A DNA stretch of 64,000 nt from Lachnospiraceae bacterium (lineage in GTDB: Bacteria; Bacillota; Clostridia; Lachnospirales; Lachnospiraceae): positions 93,847-157,846 of the forward strand of contig JAETON010000004.1 of NCBI GenBank assembly GCA_021771695.1. The letters run 5' to 3'. The notes beneath the pieces were generated by a model that saw only the letters and a program-made list of their open reading frames with translations, did no database searches and had not been told where the DNA came from. Positions 59,849-64,000 of the stretch are shown in pieces; within the stretch, counting starts at the first letter, position 1, and each line of letters begins with the position of its first letter. A program made the translations under genes and the position numbers.

Positions 59849-60856
59849 CTATCTGATACGATCTGGGAAACCAACTTTGCGCTGTACTTTCCGTAAAGTT
59901 TTTGTTGCGTAATAATTGGCTTTTTCTGCATTATTTTTAATAATAGAATTTATATAATCTTTATTCTTCATCAAATCCTGATAACGCTCTTGAATCGGTC
60001 GAAGTTCTTCTACAACAGCTTCTCCAACTCTCTTTTTCAACGCTCCATATCCCATAGAATCAAATTCTGCCAAAGCTTGATCAACTGTACTTCCAGTGAC
60101 CGCACAATAAATATCCAAAAGATTTTTAATTCCCGGTTTATCCTCTGAATAAGCAATACATGCATCAGAATCTGTCACAGCTTTTTTAAATTTTCTCATA
60201 ATCACATCCGGCTCATCCAATAATAAAATATGTGCATTGGGATTTTCATCAGATTTTGACATTTTTTTCGTTGGTTCTTGAAGACTCATAATCTTCGTTC
60301 CAACTTTTCCAAGATATGCTTCCGGAATTGTAAAAATATCTCCATAAATTTTATTCATACGCTGTGCAATATCTCTTGTAATTTCCAAGTGCTGCATCTG
60401 ATCAATTCCAACAGGTACAACATCCGCTTGAAATAACAGAATATCTGCAGCCATTAACACCGGATATGTGAACAGTCCTGTATTAATATTTTCCGGGTGC
60501 TTTTTAGATTTATCTTTAAACTGTGTCATACGGTTCATTTCACCCATATAAGTAAAACAGTTTAAAATCCACATTAATTCTGCATGTGCTGACACATGAG
60601 ATTGATAATAGATACAATTTTCTTCTGGGTCAAGCCCTGCTGCAATATATAAAGCCAAAAGGCTTCTGGCACGCTTTCTTAATTCTGCAGGATTCTGTCT
60701 TACAGTAATAGAATGCATATCGACTACACTGTAAAAACACATATATTCATCTTTATCAATATCTACCCAATTTTTCAATGCTCCAAGATAATTACCAAGT
60801 GTTATAGTCCCAGTTGCCTGCATACCGCTGAATAAGGATTTTTTCCCATCTAACAT
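59849..60856 (-). CDS. trpS: Tryptophanyl-tRNA synthetase
   Basis: 335 residues from ATG 60856 (AGAAGGG at 6 bases; an in-frame ATG at 60874 has no site). Class I signatures: FSGMQATGTITLGNYLGAL near 10-28 and the KMSKS loop in EPTKKMSKSDENP near 190. VVDMHSITVRQNP and GIDQMQHLEITRDIA are conserved. It charges tRNA-Trp. No terminator separates it from trpXYZ, and no T-box leader is seen. Confidence 0.97.
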   Translation of the reverse strand: MLDGKKSLFSGMQATGTITLGNYLGALKNWVDIDKDEYMCFYSVVDMHSITVRQNPAELRKRARSLLALYIAAGLDPEENCIYYQSHVSAHAELMWILNCFTYMGEMNRMTQFKDKSKKHPENINTGLFTYPVLMAADILLFQADVVPVGIDQMQHLEITRDIAQRMNKIYGDIFTIPEAYLGKVGTKIMSLQEPTKKMSKSDENPNAHILLLDEPDVIMRKFKKAVTDSDACIAYSEDKPGIKNLLDIYCAVTGSTVDQALAEFDSMGYGALKKRVGEAVVEELRPIQERYQDLMKNKDYINSIIKNNAEKANYYATKTLRKVQRKVGFPDRIR

Positions 60857-60897
60857 AATATACCCTTCTTTCATTTTTGAAATTTTTCATCTTTTCT

Positions 60898-60926
60898 AGT
60901 CTAACACATTGAAACAATAAAGTAAA
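60898..60926 (-). promoter_or_regulatory. Possible trpS promoter inside the end of the upstream gene
   Basis: TTTACT (60921-60926) and TAGACT (60898-60903), 17-bp spacer, minus strand. It overlaps the last codons of the C39-like gene. Confidence 0.4.
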
Positions 60927-62217
60927 AGAAATCTCCCATAAAGTGAATATCTTTTATCTTTTTACAGGCATCCAAATTCCCTTCTGTACTGAAAATATAA
61001 TACCCGGAAGAAGTCAATCCTCCTGACTCTAAACGATGCCATCGAAACCAGTTCCCAAACGGACTGGTCGGTCTTTTGGCAATCGGATGGGAATCCAGCA
61101 CCAAATATTTTTCTGTTTTTGGATTATAATCTGCTACTGTAACATAATGCCCCGGTACATGCGAAATTGCAACACAGCCTTGCTTCAAATAATCCCTCAT
61201 CTTAAATGTACTATGGGTTGTTCCAATAAAATGGAATCCATAGGCATCTCCATACTTCTTGGCTGCTGCTTTAAATATCCCATCATCGGTTCCCGAACCA
61301 ATAATCCGATACTGCTTTTTTACTGCATAATCTGCCAAAAGCATTGGATCTATAAACTGACCATTCAATGCGTAAACCGCATTGGTAATGGCAACAACAC
61401 CACATCCCGCTGCAGCCATTTTCCCACTGTAATTGCTGACATTTCCATAGTCTCTTCTCGCCCATGACGGATCATACTGCAGGAAATTACGATATGGCTT
61501 TACATTTTTACTATATTTTCGTTTTAATTTCCACTGGCATTTTAATGGTCCTCTTGCCTTCTGCTGCCCAAATTGATTCGTAATATTTTGATTTATTTTC
61601 ACCATTCTCAAATGATTCTGCTGATCTGCTGCTAAATATTGTCCACTTTTTTCATCTTTAATATAAAAGTGATCATATTCCCGAATCAAACGCCATTTTT
61701 TCGTTTTCGTTTTTCTTTCTTTATCTATATTCTCAATATGATACTCTTGATTTCCTTGAAATTTTAATACAATTTCTCTATCCTCTTCGGAATATAAATT
61801 GGTAAGCCGATATGTTCCGTCGGCAGCAAGCTGTTTTTCTTTTCCATTGTACAAACATGAGATTTTTTTATATAATTTCCGGTCCATCCAGCCGATACCA
61901 TATCCTTTTTTCTTTTCATAAATTACCTGTACATAAGATTCTGTCTGACTGACAACCACTACCCCAGAATACTTTGGTGCTTTTCCAATACGTTCAGACC
62001 CTTGATAATCGCTGTATATTGGAGCATCTTCTTTTAAAAAAGCATATTTTACTTTAAATCCAGAATATAAAATTTGATTTTCAAATTTCTGGTAAACTTC
62101 CTCTGGATTTTCAAAATAATCCGGCGGTGCTGCATATACATTCACTGGCAAAATAAAAATAATCAGAAGCAGTAAACACAAAAAATTTTTGCCCTTTTTT
62201 TCATAACGTTTCTTCAT
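60901..62217 (-). CDS. Secreted C39-like cysteine peptidase with SH3 and trefoil-like domains
   Basis: 438 residues. Signal peptide to about 29 (VYA-AP). An SH3-like module (about 55-115, ending GYGIGWMDRKLY) is followed by a ricin-type region (about 135-235: YRLTNLYS, YHIENI, KSGQYLAADQ, QWKLKR). The catalytic domain is of C39_2 type: AAAGCGVVAITNAVYALNG with Cys272, VPGHYVTVADYN with His357 and LVLDSHP with Asp375. A secreted peptidase that may bind wall or glycan. Its last 27 residues form an unusual Cys- and Phe-containing tail (FMGDFFYFIVSMC) after the expected end of the domain. Confidence 0.8.
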   Translation of the reverse strand: MKKRYEKKGKNFLCLLLLIIFILPVNVYAAPPDYFENPEEVYQKFENQILYSGFKVKYAFLKEDAPIYSDYQGSERIGKAPKYSGVVVVSQTESYVQVIYEKKKGYGIGWMDRKLYKKISCLYNGKEKQLAADGTYRLTNLYSEEDREIVLKFQGNQEYHIENIDKERKTKTKKWRLIREYDHFYIKDEKSGQYLAADQQNHLRMVKINQNITNQFGQQKARGPLKCQWKLKRKYSKNVKPYRNFLQYDPSWARRDYGNVSNYSGKMAAAGCGVVAITNAVYALNGQFIDPMLLADYAVKKQYRIIGSGTDDGIFKAAAKKYGDAYGFHFIGTTHSTFKMRDYLKQGCVAISHVPGHYVTVADYNPKTEKYLVLDSHPIAKRPTSPFGNWFRWHRLESGGLTSSGYYIFSTEGNLDACKKIKDIHFMGDFFYFIVSMC

Positions 62218-62262
62218 TTATTTTCTCCTTGGCTGTACTGTTCTTTAGTATAACATAAAAAT

Positions 62263-62305
62263 ATCCCAGATCATTCATTGGATTCATAATCTGAGGTATT
62301 TTTGC
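62263..62305 (-). terminator. Probable terminator of the glucosaminidase gene
   Basis: ATCCCAGAT / ATCTGAGGT stem with one mismatch around a loop of about 15 bases, followed by TATTTTTATG on the minus strand. Confidence 0.45.
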
Positions 62306-62309
62306 TTTT

Positions 62310-63542
62310 TTATTTTAATTTTTCCATTAATTGATATCCATAATTGGTTACAGCCGCTGCCCATTCGTCACCAACACAGTAATGATAATTCACTCCTATA
62401 AGGCTTGGGGTTTTCCAATAATAAATGCCTTCCGGAACCAAATACTTTTCTTTCAACAATTTTGCTGTCATCAAAAGATTCTGTTCTTTTGTATTTGCAT
62501 TGATACCTTTTGCACTGTCAGAAGTTACGCCATAACCTGTTAGATTATTATCTTCTCTTGCTCTTCTGCTGGTTCCCCATGCACTTTCGTGAATAGCAAT
62601 TCCCATAACTGCAACTGCATTTACACCATATTCCTGTTCACATTTGTAAAATGCAGATGCCTGTTCTTCCAACGCAGTTCCTTTCAGCATGTCTTGAATT
62701 TCAGGTACAGAAAGATTGCTTGGCTCTAACAGGTTCGTTGGAGAAAAAACTCTGTCTTTATCCGCTTTTAAATTCGCAATCTCCTTTTCTTTTTCGATTA
62801 TTTGCTGTTCCAACTTTTTCTGTCTCTTTTTTCGCTTTTTTAAACTCTGCCCTGTCTCTTTTAATTGCTGATCCAGATACGGTTTCAACTGAATCACCTG
62901 ATCTTCTTTCACCGCATTCAGCACGGACATACTTCCCTGAGTTCCAAAAGTATAATCTTTTAAATATGTATCCAGAGTACCTTTTTCTAAAACTGCAACT
63001 GCGGAAAGTTCTTGATTTACATTATAATCTGCAGCTGTCGTATTTTCTTTTTTTACTCCGGTCAAAAGCACTTCCAGCGGGAGAGCTTCCTGTGCAGAAA
63101 TAATCTCCAGTTTTCTATAAAGCTTTGTAATTGCTTTATGAATTTCCTGTGCATGAACAAGACTGCTTCTTTCGCTGTTTAATTCCTTCAGCTCCTTTTG
63201 AAGCTGTTTTTTCACTTCCGGCACCATAACTGGTGCTTTTTTTACTGTTTCTTCTGGTGCTTCAATGTTCCGTTTTTTCTCTTTTTTCTTTTTATCTTTT
63301 TGTTTTTTCTTTTCTTTTGCAGTCTTTTCTTTTACTTCTGTACTTTCTGAAAAACTATCCTGCTTTACCTGTGTATTAAGCTCTTCTTTTGTGGATGATT
63401 CTTCTGATGTTGTAACTGCTGCTTCTTCTGTTTGCTTCTCCTCTGATGCAGGCATAGTTTCCGCTGCGAAGACCGGCTGTCTTGCGAGAAGTGCCAATAA
63501 TAAGCCAAAAATCAAAAATGTACGGATGCTGCTTTTCTTCAT
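62310..63542 (-). CDS. Secreted coiled-coil protein with glucosaminidase-type domain
   Basis: 410 residues. Signal peptide (cleavage near VFA-AE at 27), a Glu/Ser/Thr-rich then very Lys-rich linker (60-95), coiled coils (about 110-145 and 220-265), and a C-terminal lysozyme-like domain: NAVAVMGIAIHESAWGTSRRARE with predicted catalytic Glu319, NNLTGYG and GDEWAAAVTNYGYQL. It probably cleaves the glycan backbone of peptidoglycan; coiled coils may regulate or localise it. AAAGGAG precedes the ATG. Confidence 0.85.
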   Translation of the reverse strand: MKKSSIRTFLIFGLLLALLARQPVFAAETMPASEEKQTEEAAVTTSEESSTKEELNTQVKQDSFSESTEVKEKTAKEKKKQKDKKKKEKKRNIEAPEETVKKAPVMVPEVKKQLQKELKELNSERSSLVHAQEIHKAITKLYRKLEIISAQEALPLEVLLTGVKKENTTAADYNVNQELSAVAVLEKGTLDTYLKDYTFGTQGSMSVLNAVKEDQVIQLKPYLDQQLKETGQSLKKRKKRQKKLEQQIIEKEKEIANLKADKDRVFSPTNLLEPSNLSVPEIQDMLKGTALEEQASAFYKCEQEYGVNAVAVMGIAIHESAWGTSRRAREDNNLTGYGVTSDSAKGINANTKEQNLLMTAKLLKEKYLVPEGIYYWKTPSLIGVNYHYCVGDEWAAAVTNYGYQLMEKLK

Positions 63543-63689
63543 TCTAGACTCCTTTTCCCATCCATCTATCCTCTGTCTCTGTATGTAATATAATCATTAT
63601 ACTTCTAATCATTATAAACTGCAACATTAATATTGCATTATAATACCAAAAAATGATATTAAACACAGTAGATTGCAAAAATTATTCAA

Positions 63690-63730
63690 AACAAAAAACA
63701 GCTCAAACCCCTGTATTTACTGGATTTAAG
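63690..63730 (-). terminator. Terminator of tRNA-Thr
   Basis: CTCAAACCCC (63702-63711) pairs with GGATTTAAG (63722-63730) using two G-U pairs; TTTTTTGTTTTG follows on the minus strand. Confidence 0.6.
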
Positions 63731-63744
63731 CCATCTTTCATATA

Positions 63745-63817
63745 AGCTGCTGACGGGAGTTGAACCCGTGACCTCCTCACTACCAATGAGGTGCGCTACC
63801 TCCTGTGCCACAGCAGC
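63745..63817 (-). tRNA. tRNA-Thr (anticodon GGT)
   Basis: Cloverleaf on the minus strand: acceptor GCTGCTG / CAGCAGC, D-arm GCAC...GCGC, anticodon stem CCTCA / TGAGG with loop TTGGTAG (anticodon GGT), T-arm ACGGG-TTCAACT-CCCGT, discriminator T, CCA not encoded. 73 bases. It reads ACC and ACU codons. Confidence 0.92.
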
Positions 63818-63914
63818 AGAACCGTTGATTAATTTATCATATATTCTTATTTCTGTCAACGGTTTTACCAAATTTTTTCTTCCTTTTATAAGCCATTTTT
63901 GATAATGTCCTAAT

Positions 63915-63947
63915 ATACCACAAGGGAAAATGTCCCAAATGTGGTAT
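63915..63947. repeat. Nested inverted repeat at the right edge
   Basis: ATACCACA (63915-63922) pairs with TGTGGTAT (63940-63947) and inside it GGGA with TCCC. It precedes AAAGGAGG (63963-63970) and a frame reading RKVELS at the window end. It could be the end of an insertion sequence or a leader hairpin of the next gene; the window ends too soon to tell. Confidence 0.4.
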
Positions 63948-64000
63948 CATAGTCTCCTATGAAAGGAGGCGGTTATTATCAGAAAGGTGGAATTATCAAT

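Noticed and set aside
1..64000. CRISPR arrays, prophage or conjugative element genes
   Set aside because: No regularly spaced repeats, integrase, capsid or relaxase-like reading frames were seen. The only mobile-element hint is the right-edge hairpin.

Overview
The window reads as an AT-rich Firmicutes chromosome, best matched to a butyrate-producing gut Lachnospiraceae. The basis is a complete thl-crt-hbd-bcd-etfB-etfA butyryl-CoA operon next to a butyryl-CoA:acetate CoA-transferase, a glycyl-radical enzyme locus, a sorbitol PTS and strong GGAGG-type ribosome sites. An Anaerostipes-like organism (for example A. hadrus) fits, but this is inference from gene content, not an identification. Almost all genes are on the minus strand.

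Layout. 1-2.8 kb: a partial DUF1848 gene, a cysteine-free MGMT-like protein, and an Rrf2 regulator with a perfect palindromic operator in front of a flavodoxin/ferredoxin protein. 2.9-7.4 kb: leuS, an orphan small protein and a secreted L,D-transpeptidase. 7.5-15.6 kb: a VOC protein, a glycyl radical enzyme with divergent activase and DeoR regulator, an M18 aminopeptidase coupled to an ArsC/Spx-like protein, then DacF-like carboxypeptidase and the MnmM-like methyltransferase. 15.7-17.1 kb: a second L,D-transpeptidase. 17.3-26.9 kb: the energy block, with but, L-lactate dehydrogenase, a YejK-type nucleoid protein and the butyryl-CoA operon, whose promoter carries a Rex-like site. 27-32.6 kb: ilvBN, scpAB, a membrane-anchored phosphoesterase and an SPL-type radical SAM protein. 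32.7-38 kb: a sorbitol utilisation operon (dehydrogenase, PRD activator, GutM, IIC, IIBC, IIA).

38-44.5 kb: a second DacF, then the least ordinary part of the window. A BlaI repressor and a BlaR1-type metalloprotease receptor are followed by a small secreted beta-domain protein, an 18-codon leader ORF inside a structured RNA, a secreted caspase-like putative peptidase and a lipoprotein. The receptor has no penicillin-binding sensor. Its extracytoplasmic domain instead resembles the small secreted protein beside it.

44.6-54 kb: NUDIX hydrolase, a ruvA-ruvB-U32-SEDS-PBP operon and a DEDD exonuclease-lrgA-lrgB operon. 54-64 kb: PHP phosphoesterase, a PepE-like peptidase, tRNA-Glu, a metY gene destroyed by an out-of-frame internal deletion, a Trp-type ABC transporter next to trpS, two secreted wall or peptidase proteins, tRNA-Thr and a hairpin at the right edge that may mark the start of an insertion sequence.

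Together the genes describe a saccharolytic anaerobe that turns sugar and sorbitol through acetyl-CoA to butyrate using acetate as CoA acceptor, can also make lactate, and has a wall-remodelling set rich in L,D-transpeptidases and D,D-carboxypeptidases.
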